From: Streptomyces roseirectus | Lineage (GTDB): Bacteria > Actinomycetota > Actinomycetes > Streptomycetales > Streptomycetaceae | DNA length: 64,000 nucleotides | Reading direction: 5' to 3' | Assembly (NCBI RefSeq): GCF_014489635.1 | Contig: NZ_CP060828.1 | Location: 6,098,001 to 6,162,000, forward strand | In this document: positions 28,160-36,683 of the stretch, piece by piece | How positions within the stretch are numbered: the first letter of the stretch is position 1 | Layout of the letters: each line of letters opens with the position of its first letter | Position numbers and translations under genes: made by a program | The notes under the pieces: model-generated | The model's input: only the letters and a program-made list of their open reading frames with translations | Told to the model about the DNA's origin: nothing | Databases searched by the model: none

Positions 28160-29200
28160 ATGCGCCTGAGAACCGTACTCGCGACCCTCACCGCCGGCCT
28201 GGCGGCGGCCACCACGCTGACCGCCGCGGGCCCGGCCGCAGCCTCCGCCAACTCGCCTGGCGGCCACGCCTGTTCGCCCGCCGTGACCCTCGACGGCTTC
28301 TCCGACTCCCTCGACAAGACGTCGTACGACGGGACCTTCACCGGCAACCTCTCCGCCCTCGCCCCCGATCCGGACGGCACCCTCGCCGCCCTCTCCGACC
28401 GCTCGGCCCTGTTCTCCCTGGACCGGCGAACTCTTGAGCCCCGCAAGGTCGTTCAGCTCGCCGACGAGAAGGGCGCGGCCCTCGACGCCGAGGGCCTGGT
28501 GATCGACCGCGACGGCACACGGCTGGTCACCTCCGAGACCGAGCCGTCGGTGCGCCGCTACGACCGGGACGGCCGGCTCCTCGGCCGGCTCCCCGTGCCC
28601 GCCCCGCTCCAGGTCGCGCCGGCCGGCCGGGCCGTCGTCAACGGCACGTTCGAGGGCCTGAGTTGGGCGGACGGCGGACGGGCGCTGCTGGCGTCCATGG
28701 AGTACGCGCTCAGCGGCGACGCCGCCGGGACCGTCCGGTTGCAGACCTGGAAGCGGCACGGGGCCGCGTTCACGCTCGGCGCGCAGTACGCCTACCGCGC
28801 GGACGCCGGGCTCGGCGTGCCCGAGGTCCAGGCCCTCCCCGACGGCCGGCTCCTGGTCCTGGAACGGGGGTTCACCGCCGGCGTCGGCAACACGGTCCGC
28901 CTCTACCTCGCCGATCCGCGCCGCGCGAGCGACACGCGGGACGTCGAGCACCTCACCGGGCAGGCCGGGGTGAGGCTCGTCCGCAAGACGCTGCTCGCGG
29001 ACATCGTCGACTGCCCGAGCCTCGGGGCGACCGCGAAGCAGCCCCAGCCGAACCCGCTGCTCGACAACATCGAGGGCATGGCCGTCACCGGCCGGGCCCC
29101 CGGCCGGCCGGGGACCTTCCGGGTGACGCTGGTCAGCGACGACAACCAGAACGCCGTCCAGACGACCCGGTTCTACTTCCTGCGGGTGAGGACGCGCTGA
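28160..29200 (+). CDS. Secreted phytase-like esterase/beta-propeller domain protein
   Basis: A 346-residue exported protein. The signal peptide MRLRTVLATLTAGLAAATTL ends near PAAASANS. The body matches the phytase-like domain (PF13449 type): NLSALAPDPDGTLAALSDRS, GTFEGLSWADGGRALLASME, and the C-terminal DNIEGMAVTG with LVSDDNQN. The domain is thought to be a beta-propeller; the actual substrate (phosphoesters or others) is unknown. Starts 81 bp after the serine hydrolase. A single 9-bp repeat unit (29210-29219) lies 10 bases past its stop. Confidence 0.85.
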   Translation: MRLRTVLATLTAGLAAATTLTAAGPAAASANSPGGHACSPAVTLDGFSDSLDKTSYDGTFTGNLSALAPDPDGTLAALSDRSALFSLDRRTLEPRKVVQLADEKGAALDAEGLVIDRDGTRLVTSETEPSVRRYDRDGRLLGRLPVPAPLQVAPAGRAVVNGTFEGLSWADGGRALLASMEYALSGDAAGTVRLQTWKRHGAAFTLGAQYAYRADAGLGVPEVQALPDGRLLVLERGFTAGVGNTVRLYLADPRRASDTRDVEHLTGQAGVRLVRKTLLADIVDCPSLGATAKQPQPNPLLDNIEGMAVTGRAPGRPGTFRVTLVSDDNQNAVQTTRFYFLRVRTR

Positions 29201-29349
29201 CCTACCTGAGTACTACGGGACCGGCGGGAGCCGAGGAAACCGTGAAGGAGGCGGAGATCACCGCCGGAATTGTTGCGGAGGGATGAAATCCGGTTCCCTC
29301 CGCGTTGGTGCCTTCCGGGACAGCAACGGTTTCTGCAGGAGGGCACCGC

Positions 29350-32300
29350 GTGGCAGCGCAACGGGGATGGGCACGACGGCTGGCGGGGTACGCCTGGCGG
29401 TATCCGAAGGACACGGTCCTGGCTCTCGGCTCGTCCCTCGTGGGTATGGCGGTGATGGCGCTCGTCCCGCTGATCACGAAGGTGATCATCGACGACGTCA
29501 TCGGTGATCATTCCCGCTCCATGGCCCCCTGGGCGGGCGCCCTCCTCGGGGCGGCTCTCCTGGTGTACGTGATGACGTACATACGCAGGTACTACGGGGG
29601 CCGCCTCGCCCTCGACGTCCAGCACGACCTGCGCACCGAGATGTACGGGACGATCACCCGGCTCGACGGCCGCCGCCAGGACGAGCTGTCCACCGGCCAG
29701 GTCGTCGGCCGCGCGACCAGCGACCTCCAGCTCATCCAGGGTCTGCTGTTCATGCTGCCGATGACGATCGGCAACATCGCCCTGTTCGTGGTCTCCCTCG
29801 TCGTCATGGCGTGGCTGTCCCTCCCGCTCACCCTGGTCGCCCTCGCCGTCGGCCCCGCGCTGATCTGGATCGCCCGGCTCAGCCGCACCCGCCTCCACCC
29901 CGCGACCTGGTACGCGCAGGCGCAGGCCGCCGCCGTCGCCGGGGTCGTCGACGGCGCCGTCAGCGGTGTCCGCGTCGTCAAGGGGTTCGGGCAGGAGGAG
30001 CAGGAGACCGGCAAGCTGCGCGAGGTCGGGCGGCGGCTGTTCGCCGGGCGGCTGCGCACGATCCGGCTCAACTCGCTCTACACGCCCGCCCTCCAGGCCG
30101 TCCCCGCGCTCGGCCAGGTCGCCATGCTGGCGCTCGGCGGCTGGCTCGCCGTACGCGGCCACATCACCCTCGGCACGTTCGTCGCGTTCTCCACCTACCT
30201 CGCCCAACTCGTGGGCCCCGTCAAGATGCTGGCGATGGTCCTCACCGTCGGCCAGCAGGCCCGCGCCGGCACCGAGCGCGTCCTCGAACTCATCGACACC
30301 GAGCCCGTGTCGCGCGAGGGCACCAAGCAACTGCCCGCCGACGCACCGGCGACCGTCGAGTTCGACGACGTCACCTTCGGCTACACCGACGACCGCCCCG
30401 TCCTCGACGGCCTCAGCTTCGAGATCCGCCCCGGCGAAACCCTGGCCGTCGTCGGCGCCTCCGGCTCCGGGAAGTCCACCCTCGCGCAGCTCCTGCCGCG
30501 CTTCTACGACGTCACCCGGGGCGCCGTCCTGATCGGCGGCCACGACGTCCGCGAGCTGACCTACGACTCCCTGCGCAATGCCATAGGACTAGTACCCGAG
30601 GACTCCTTCCTCTTCTCCGAGACCGTCCGGTACAACATCGCCTACGGCCGCCCCGACGCCACCGACGCCGAGATCGAGGCCGCCGCTCGCGCCGCACAGG
30701 CCGACCGATTCATCGCCGAGCTACCCCAGGGGTATGACACGAAGGTCGGCGAGCACGGCCTCACCCTCTCCGGCGGCCAGCGCCAGCGCGTCGCCCTCGC
30801 CCGCGCGATCCTCACCGACCCCCGGCTCCTGGTCCTCGACGACGCGACGTCCGCCGTCGACGCCCGCGTCGAGCACGAGATCCACGAGGCGCTGAAGGAG
30901 GTCATGCGCGGCCGGACGACCCTGCTGATCGCCCACCGCCGCTCGACCCTCAACCTGGCCGACCGCATCGCCGTGCTGGACGCCGGACGCCTCGCCGACC
31001 TCGGCACGCACGACGAGCTGGAACGCCGATCCCCACTCTACCGGCGCCTGTTGACCGACCCGGACGGCCTCGGCGGCGTCAGCCCCGGCCACGCCCGCCC
31101 GGCCGGACCCGCCGAGGACACGACCGTCCGCGACGAACTGGACGCCGAGTTCGACGCCGAACGCGGCATCACGCCCCGCCTGTGGGCCGCTCCCCGCGCC
31201 ACCCGCGACACCGCCCTCGCCGGCACCCCCTCGACGCCCGAACTCCTCGCCCAGGTCGAGGCGTTGCCCCCGGCGACCGACACCCCCGGCATCGACGAGG
31301 CGCGCGCCGTCACCCCGGAGGAGTCGTACGGGCTGCGCCGGCTGCTGCGCGGCTTCCGCACGCCGCTGCTCATCAGCCTCGGCCTCGTCGCCGTCGACGC
31401 GGGCGTCGGCCTGCTGCTGCCGGTCCTCATCCGGCACGGCATCGACAGCGGCGTCTCCGAGGCCGCGCTCGGCGCCGTGTGGGCGGCGTCGCTGCTCGCC
31501 CTGCTCGCCGTCCTCGTGCAGTGGGCGGCGCAGATCGGCGAGACGCGCACCACCGGGCGGACCGGTGAACGCGTCCTCTACACCCTGCGGTTGAAGATCT
31601 TCGCCCAGCTCCAGCGGCTCGGACTCGACTACTACGAACGGGAGTTGACCGGCCGGATCATGACCCGGATGACGACGGACGTGGACGCGCTGTCGACGTT
31701 CCTGCAGACCGGACTCGTCACCGCGTTCGTCTCCGTCGTCACCTTCTTCGGGATCATGGTCGCCCTCGTCGTCATCGACGTGCAGCTCGCGCTCGTCGTC
31801 TTCGTGACCCTTCCCCCGTTGGTGGTAGCCACGTACTACTTCAGGCGGGCGAGCGTACGCGCCTACGAGCTGGCCCGGGAGCGGATCTCCACCGTGAACG
31901 CCGACCTCCAGGAGACGGTGGCGGGCCTCAGGATCGTCCAGGCGTTCGGGCGCGAGCGCGACGGCATGGTCCGGTTCGCGGCCGGCAGCACCGCCTACCG
32001 CGAGGCCCGGGTGCACGGGCAGTGGCTCATCTCGGTCTACTTCCCGTTCGTGCAGTTCCTGTCGTCCGCCGCTGCCGCCGCCGTGCTGATCGTGGGCGCG
32101 GGCCGGGTCGAGGCGGCGACGCTGACGACGGGCGCGCTGGTCGCCTACCTGCTCTACATCGAGCTGTTCTTCGCCCCCGTGCAGCAGCTCTCCCAGGTCT
32201 TCGACGGCTACCAGCAGGCGGCCGTCTCGCTCGGCCGTATCCAGGAACTGCTCCAGGAACCGACGTCCACGAAGTCCGCCGACGAACCCCTCGACGTCCT

Positions 32301-33057
32301 CTCGCTGCGCGGCGACATCACCTTCGAGGACGTCCACTTCGCCTACACCGACGACGAAGAGGCCCTGGGCGGCGTCTCGTTGAGGATCCCGGCGGGGCAG
32401 ACCGTCGCGTTCGTCGGCGAGACCGGCGCGGGCAAGTCGACCCTGGTCAAGCTCGTGGCGCGGTTCTACGACCCGACCTCGGGGCGGGTCCTGGCCGACG
32501 GCACCGACCTGCGCGACCTCGACCTCACGTCGTACCGCCATCACCTCGGAGTGGTACCCCAGGAGGCGTACCTCTTCCAGGGGACGGTCCGCGACGCGAT
32601 CGCCTACGGCCGTCCCGCCGCGACCGACGCCGAGGTCGAGGCGGCGGCGCGGGCCGTCGGGGCGCACGAGATGATCGCGACCCTGGAGAACGGCTACCTG
32701 CACGAGGTCGCCGAGCGCGGGCGCAACCTCTCGGCGGGCCAGCGCCAGCTGATCGCGCTGGCCCGCGCCGAGCTGGTCGACCCCGACGTCCTGCTCCTCG
32801 ACGAGGCGACGGCGGCCCTCGACCTGGCGACGGAAGCGCAGGTCAACCAGGCCACGGAACGGCTCGCGGGCCGCCGCACCACCCTCGTCGTTGCCCACCG
32901 GCTGACCACCGCCGCCCGCGCCGACCGGGTCGTCGTCATGGCTGACGGGCGGGTCGCGGAGGACGGGACGCACGAGGAGCTGCTGGCGCGGGGCGGGCGG
33001 TACGCCGCGCTGTGGCGGACGTTCGTGGGGGAGCCGGTGGATGTCGTGCCGTCCTGA
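29350..33057 (+). CDS. ABC exporter with two half-transporters fused in one chain
   Basis: A 1,235-residue protein arranged TMD-NBD-TMD-NBD. NBD1 has Walker A GASGSGKST (about residue 369), signature LSGGQRQRVALARAI and Walker B LLVLDDATSAVD, with Asp in place of the catalytic Glu. NBD2 has GETGAGKST (about 1,022), signature LSAGQRQ and LLLDEATAALD with the normal Glu. The degenerate Walker B of NBD1 and the altered signature of NBD2 fall in the same composite site, as in heterodimeric exporters (TM287/288, BmrCD type). GTG 29350 has GGAGGG 6 bases upstream; upstream in-frame ATG lacks an RBS. Substrate unknown (drug or lipid export). Confidence 0.92.
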   Translation: MAAQRGWARRLAGYAWRYPKDTVLALGSSLVGMAVMALVPLITKVIIDDVIGDHSRSMAPWAGALLGAALLVYVMTYIRRYYGGRLALDVQHDLRTEMYGTITRLDGRRQDELSTGQVVGRATSDLQLIQGLLFMLPMTIGNIALFVVSLVVMAWLSLPLTLVALAVGPALIWIARLSRTRLHPATWYAQAQAAAVAGVVDGAVSGVRVVKGFGQEEQETGKLREVGRRLFAGRLRTIRLNSLYTPALQAVPALGQVAMLALGGWLAVRGHITLGTFVAFSTYLAQLVGPVKMLAMVLTVGQQARAGTERVLELIDTEPVSREGTKQLPADAPATVEFDDVTFGYTDDRPVLDGLSFEIRPGETLAVVGASGSGKSTLAQLLPRFYDVTRGAVLIGGHDVRELTYDSLRNAIGLVPEDSFLFSETVRYNIAYGRPDATDAEIEAAARAAQADRFIAELPQGYDTKVGEHGLTLSGGQRQRVALARAILTDPRLLVLDDATSAVDARVEHEIHEALKEVMRGRTTLLIAHRRSTLNLADRIAVLDAGRLADLGTHDELERRSPLYRRLLTDPDGLGGVSPGHARPAGPAEDTTVRDELDAEFDAERGITPRLWAAPRATRDTALAGTPSTPELLAQVEALPPATDTPGIDEARAVTPEESYGLRRLLRGFRTPLLISLGLVAVDAGVGLLLPVLIRHGIDSGVSEAALGAVWAASLLALLAVLVQWAAQIGETRTTGRTGERVLYTLRLKIFAQLQRLGLDYYERELTGRIMTRMTTDVDALSTFLQTGLVTAFVSVVTFFGIMVALVVIDVQLALVVFVTLPPLVVATYYFRRASVRAYELARERISTVNADLQETVAGLRIVQAFGRERDGMVRFAAGSTAYREARVHGQWLISVYFPFVQFLSSAAAAAVLIVGAGRVEAATLTTGALVAYLLYIELFFAPVQQLSQVFDGYQQAAVSLGRIQELLQEPTSTKSADEPLDVLSLRGDITFEDVHFAYTDDEEALGGVSLRIPAGQTVAFVGETGAGKSTLVKLVARFYDPTSGRVLADGTDLRDLDLTSYRHHLGVVPQEAYLFQGTVRDAIAYGRPAATDAEVEAAARAVGAHEMIATLENGYLHEVAERGRNLSAGQRQLIALARAELVDPDVLLLDEATAALDLATEAQVNQATERLAGRRTTLVVAHRLTTAARADRVVVMADGRVAEDGTHEELLARGGRYAALWRTFVGEPVDVVPS

Positions 33058-33089
33058 TACCCGGGAGCTGATACCCGCGAGGGAGTCGG

Positions 33090-33108
33090 GGCGCCGGGGT
33101 GTGGCGCC
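33090..33108 (+). terminator. Possible terminator of the fused ABC exporter
   Basis: GGCGCC (33090-33095) and GGCGCC (33103-33108) can form a 6-bp stem with loop GGGGTGT, 33 bases after the stop. The surrounding region (33060-33180) is G-rich with degenerate repeats, so this is weak evidence. Confidence 0.3.
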
Positions 33109-33228
33109 GGGGGTGTAGCCCTGGGGGCGTACGGGTGTGGCTCTCGCGGTGTACGGGCTCGATGTGGTCCTCAGGGCGTACGGGGCGCGGCCGGTTCGGC
33201 GTGCCCTCGTGACGGTCGTGCAACCGTG

Positions 33229-33261
33229 CGACATATGTCGTGCGTCCGTACATCTGTACGG
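33229..33261. promoter_or_regulatory. Two adjacent perfect palindromes upstream of a small secreted protein
   Basis: CGACATATGTCG (33229-33240) is a perfect 12-mer palindrome. CCGTACA-TC-TGTACGG (33246-33261) has perfect 7-bp arms. They lie 38-70 bases before the ATG at 33299. The spacing suggests two regulator dimers or a promoter operator; the cognate factor is unknown. Confidence 0.5.
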
Positions 33262-33298
33262 GATGTCGGTACGGGCGGACGGCACACGGGTGGGGGCC

Positions 33299-33793
33299 AT
33301 GGAGAAACGCGGGATACGACGACGGCTGGCGCTGGCGACGGTCGCCCTCACGGCGTCCGCAGCCGTGGCCCTGGCGACACCGGCGGTCGCGGATGAGGCA
33401 CCGGCGGCTACGGGGGTGGCCCCGGCAGCTACGGAGGTCGCCCCTGCGGTCACCAACGCGCTCCACACGGCGAGGGTGTGGAAGAAGCCGGGCAAGGGCC
33501 CCGCCCCCACCGCCTGCTACGGCCGCAAGGTCCGCACCTTCCCCTTCCGCACCGGCACGGTCGTCGTCTACAAGCGCCCCGGCTACGTCTGCGCCGTCAC
33601 CCTCGCCGAACGCCCCGGCGGCAGGCAGAAGATCTCCGTCACCGTCCAGGCCCGGGGCAACGCCGCGGTGACACGGGGGTGGGTCAACGCCCGGACCTCC
33701 CCGGCCGTCACGGTCCACGCCGGGCACCGGTGCGTGCGCGTGGCGGGCCGCGTGGGGCGCGGGGAGGTCAAGTCGGGCTGGATCCTGTGCTGA
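33299..33793 (+). CDS. Small secreted protein, unknown function
   Basis: A 164-residue exported protein. The signal peptide MEKRGIRRRLALATVALTAS ends near TPAVADE. A repeated AATGVAP/AATEVAP/AVTN spacer follows, then a compact basic C-terminal domain with three cysteines (TACYGRK, GYVCAVTL, HRCVRVAG) and a final Cys. I know no family for it. It converges on the small secreted protein at 33801, with only 7 bp between stops. Confidence 0.7.
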   Translation: MEKRGIRRRLALATVALTASAAVALATPAVADEAPAATGVAPAATEVAPAVTNALHTARVWKKPGKGPAPTACYGRKVRTFPFRTGTVVVYKRPGYVCAVTLAERPGGRQKISVTVQARGNAAVTRGWVNARTSPAVTVHAGHRCVRVAGRVGRGEVKSGWILC

Positions 33794-33800
33794 GCAACCG

Positions 33801-34247
33801 TCAAGTCAGCGGGTTGTCCACCACGTTGCCCCGGTAGCTGTGGAACCCGCTCGGCCCCTGCCCCTTGGTGGAGGCCACCTCGACCTGGAAGAACCGGATG
33901 TCGGCCTTCTGCTTCCAGGACAGGTTGGGGAACAGGGTGTACTTGCCGCACTTGCTCTTGCCGGCGATGCGCGGCGCGCCGAACTGCTGGCGCCCGTCGG
34001 TGCCGGTGACGATGACACGGATCTGTCCGGCGACAAGTCCCTTGCCGCACGGGAACTTCACGGACATGGCGCCCTTGAGCGTCTTCTTGCCCCAGGTGAA
34101 AGTCCCGCTGCCGCAGGCGTACTTGCCGCAGGCGTCACTGCGCCCCGTCGCGGCGGAGGCAGGGCCGGCCTGGACGAGGACGCCCGTGCCGGCGAGCAGT
34201 CCGGCGGCGCCGGTGAGGGCGAGACGGCGGGCGATGGTCGTGCGCAT
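33801..34247 (-). CDS. Small secreted Cys-containing protein, unknown function
   Basis: A 148-residue exported protein. ATG 34247 has AGGGGGAC 5 bases upstream. The signal peptide MRTTIARRLALTGAAGLLAG ends at PASAATG. The mature part has four cysteines (DACGKYACGSG, VKFPCGKGL, GKSKCGKYT), enough for two disulfides. Function unknown. The longer frame to 34427 has no signal and no RBS, so it was not used. Confidence 0.7.
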   Translation of the reverse strand: MRTTIARRLALTGAAGLLAGTGVLVQAGPASAATGRSDACGKYACGSGTFTWGKKTLKGAMSVKFPCGKGLVAGQIRVIVTGTDGRQQFGAPRIAGKSKCGKYTLFPNLSWKQKADIRFFQVEVASTKGQGPSGFHSYRGNVVDNPLT

Positions 34248-34565
34248 GATGTCCCCCTGTGGAAGTGGTCGAAGGTGGTGCCGGGCCGGATGGACCCCCG
34301 TCCCTTCCGGCCCGCCGTACCGAGATTGCAGGCCAACTTGGCTGCGGGCCAGTGCTGGTGGGGACACCGGGACCGCGTGGGACGTCCCACGCGCTGAGCT
34401 GCGCGGACGGGTGCCGTGACGCGGCATCGGTGGGACGCCCGGACGCGGCCGGGCGCAACCGGGCGCGTCCGAAAGGCGACCCGGTCGGTGTTCCGGCCGG
34501 AACCCGGAGGCGGCCCCGGGGGTGTACTACAGAGTCGAGGGATCCTGACGCGTGCGGGGTGAGGG
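34248..34565. other. Divergent intergenic region with perfect palindromes
   Basis: This 318-bp gap separates the minus-strand secreted protein from the plus-strand HTH-membrane protein. It holds a 20-bp perfect palindrome, CGCGTGGGACGTCCCACGCG, at 34374-34393, and a 14-bp one, GTTCCGGCCGGAAC, at 34490-34503. I see no gene. Both sites could bind regulators of the flanking promoters. Confidence 0.6.
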
Positions 34566-35354
34566 ATGTCGCGTTGGCAGGAACTGCCGGACTCGCTGGA
34601 CCAGAGGGTCCGCCAACTCGTCGTGCAGCTCCGCCGGTTGAAGGACCGGTCCGGGCTGACCCTGAACTCGCTCGCCACCAAGACCGGGTACAGCCGCTCC
34701 TCCTGGGAGCGCTACCTCAACGGCCGGGCCCTGCCGCCCCGGCAGGCGGTGGAGGAACTGGCGCGGGTCACCGGCACGGAACCCACGCGGTTGCTCGCGC
34801 TGCACGAGGTGGCCGTGGACAGCTGGCAGACACCGGCCGAACCCCCGCCGACGGAACCCGAGTCGATCGAACCGCCGGCCGCCGTGATCCCCCGCTCCCA
34901 CGCCTTCGCCGCCGTCGCGGTCGCCGCACTCCTGGGCGTCGGCGCGGGCCTGCTGATCGCCGTTCCCTGGCGGAGCGACGACAGCGGAGGGCGGAAGGGC
35001 AGCACCGAGGTCGTCACGGGCGCGCGGCCCAGCCCCAGCCCCTCAACCACCGGGGAAGGACCGGGGCGTTACCTCTTCAGGGTCGGCAAGACCTACCCCT
35101 GCGAGATCCGCGCGCGGGGCGCGCTCGGCCTCGGCGCCGGGTACAGCACGACCCGGACCGCCGTCCTCGCCGGGCCCGGCTGGGACGTCGTCGAGGCCCA
35201 ATGCCTGTTGCGCAGGCGCCGGTTGAACCCGGGGCCTGTCGACGGCATCTACGGCCAGCAGACCATCGCGGCCGTCGTACGCCTCCAGCAGGTGGCCGGG
35301 CTGCCGGCGGACGGCATCGTCGGCCCGCACACCTGGCAGGTGCTGCGCCGATGA
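34566..35354 (+). CDS. XRE-type HTH / membrane / peptidoglycan-binding domain protein
   Basis: A 262-residue protein in three parts. The N-terminal Cro/CI HTH (about 12-75; LNSLATKTGYSRSSWERYLN) is followed by one membrane helix (about 113-135, HAFAAVAVAALLGVGAGLL) and an extracytoplasmic C-terminal PG_binding_1-type domain (CLLRRRRLNPGPVDGIYGQQ, then TIAAVVRLQQVAGLPADGIV). Such proteins may link the cell wall to transcription, but no target is known. Its TGA overlaps the ATG of the paralogous gene that follows (ATGA). Confidence 0.82.
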   Translation: MSRWQELPDSLDQRVRQLVVQLRRLKDRSGLTLNSLATKTGYSRSSWERYLNGRALPPRQAVEELARVTGTEPTRLLALHEVAVDSWQTPAEPPPTEPESIEPPAAVIPRSHAFAAVAVAALLGVGAGLLIAVPWRSDDSGGRKGSTEVVTGARPSPSPSTTGEGPGRYLFRVGKTYPCEIRARGALGLGAGYSTTRTAVLAGPGWDVVEAQCLLRRRRLNPGPVDGIYGQQTIAAVVRLQQVAGLPADGIVGPHTWQVLRR

Positions 35355-36149
35355 CCGCCACCGCACCGGAGTGCGTCGCCCTGGCCGAGGGGCTGCGCGC
35401 GGCGCGGGCACGAACGGGCCTGAGCCTGGCGGCACTTGCCGAGCGCACCCCGTACAGCAAGTCGTCGTGGGAACGCTATCTCAACGGGAAGAAACCACCG
35501 CCCCGGCAGGCGGTCGAGGCGCTGTGCGCACTCGCCGGAGAACCGCCCGGACGGCTCCTCGCGCTCTGGGAACTCGCCGACGCCGAGTGGAGCGGACGCG
35601 CCCGCGCCACCCCGCCCGCCGAACTCCCCTCCGTGCCCGTCACGTTGGTGACTCCGCCCGCGCCCAGGCGCCGTCGCCGGTACCTGCTCCCCGTCGGCGC
35701 GGCGGTCGCCGCCGTCGCCATCGCCGCGCTGTCCGTGCGGAGTTCGGGGTCGGAGCACACCACGACGGCCACGCCCCTGCTCGACCCCGCCCCCCGGCTG
35801 CCAGGGCCGCACGTGCGACGGGCGGGATCCGGACGCGATGTCGTGCGGGCTGCCCGGCCGCGTCGACTCCCTCGGCCCGCAGCACCGCACGCGCGCCGGG
35901 GCGAGCGTCGAGTTGCGCTACAGCACTGTGTGCGGGGCGGCTTGGGGTCGTATCTGGCACGCGCGGGTCGGGGACGCGGTGGAGATCTCGGCGCCGGGGG
36001 AGCGGGCGCGCCGGGCCGTCGTCCGCGACGTCGCCGACACCGCCGTCTACCGGTTCACCGCGATGATCGGGGAGCCGGACCGGGCGAAGTTGCGGGTGTG
36101 CTTCGTGCCGGGGAGCGGCGGGGGCGGGCGGGAGTGCTTCGGGCCCTGA
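35351..36149 (+). pseudogene. HTH-membrane-DUF2690 protein, split by a +1 frameshift in a C-run
   Basis: The first part (from ATG 35351) encodes an HTH nearly identical in layout to the previous gene (TPYSKSSWERYLNGKKPPPR) and a membrane helix near residue 120. The family's extracytoplasmic DUF2690 domain then appears in another frame: CQGRTCDGRDPDAMSCG onward, ending ARECF-like at 36149. The switch falls at the six-C run at about 35789-35794; with five Cs the two halves read through. In the original frame the reading continues without domain similarity to 36232. It may be a sequencing error, a recent mutation, or slippage. Confidence 0.75.
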
Positions 36150-36192
36150 CGCCGATATGCCCTGGCCGGCGGGGAGTTGAGCTGACGTGGGG

Positions 36193-36612
36193 CTACTGCT
36201 CGCTCTCCACCCGGCTCGCCAGCCTCTCGTAGCGCTGCCGGGCCGCCTGCGGAGTGCCGAGCCCCAGGCCGAACGCGATCTCCTGCCACGTCATCTCGCG
36301 CCCGCGCGCCATCTCCAGCAGCCCGGCCTCCAGCTCGTCCAACTCGGCCCGCACCAGCGGCAGAAGCGTCAGCGCGGCGGTGATGTCCGCCCGGTCGACG
36401 TCCTCCTCACCCTCTTCCTTCAGCGCCGCCCCACTGAGCAGGAACGACACCAGTCGTACCGCCTCGTGGGGCGCGAGGATCGCCGGGTTGGTCTGCCGCA
36501 GACGCTGCGCGTCGGTCGCCGCGTGCCGTTCGGCTATCCGGAACAGGGACGGGTAGACCCGCTCGGCGCGGGCCTGTTCGGGGTCGGGGGCGGTGAAGGG
36601 ATCCGAAGTCAT
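36193..36612 (-). CDS. Small DNA-binding-like protein (HTH)
   Basis: A 139-residue cytoplasmic protein. The C-terminal part, EMTWQEIAFGLGLGTPQAAR followed by QRYERLASR, looks like a sigma-4/MarR-like HTH; the middle is helical and acidic (EEGEEDVDRADITAAL). Streptomycete relatives are annotated as DNA-binding proteins. The start at ATG 36612 has a poor RBS; in-frame upstream starts exist. Repeated GTTGAAC elements just upstream suggest autoregulation. Confidence 0.6.
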   Translation of the reverse strand: MTSDPFTAPDPEQARAERVYPSLFRIAERHAATDAQRLRQTNPAILAPHEAVRLVSFLLSGAALKEEGEEDVDRADITAALTLLPLVRAELDELEAGLLEMARGREMTWQEIAFGLGLGTPQAARQRYERLASRVESEQ

Positions 36613-36628
36613 GAGCACCAGCATGGGA

Positions 36629-36665
36629 GTTGAACGAAGAGGCGTCAACTCCTTATGTTGAACGA
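36629..36665. promoter_or_regulatory. Repeated GTTGAACGA elements upstream of the HTH gene
   Basis: GTTGAACGA occurs at 36629-36637 and 36657-36665, with an inverted GTCAAC at 36644-36649 between them, giving the near-palindrome TCAACTCCTTATGTTGA. They lie 17-53 bases upstream of the minus-strand start at 36612. This is a plausible autoregulatory operator. Confidence 0.45.
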
Positions 36666-36683
36666 GATGTTGTCACTCTTTTC

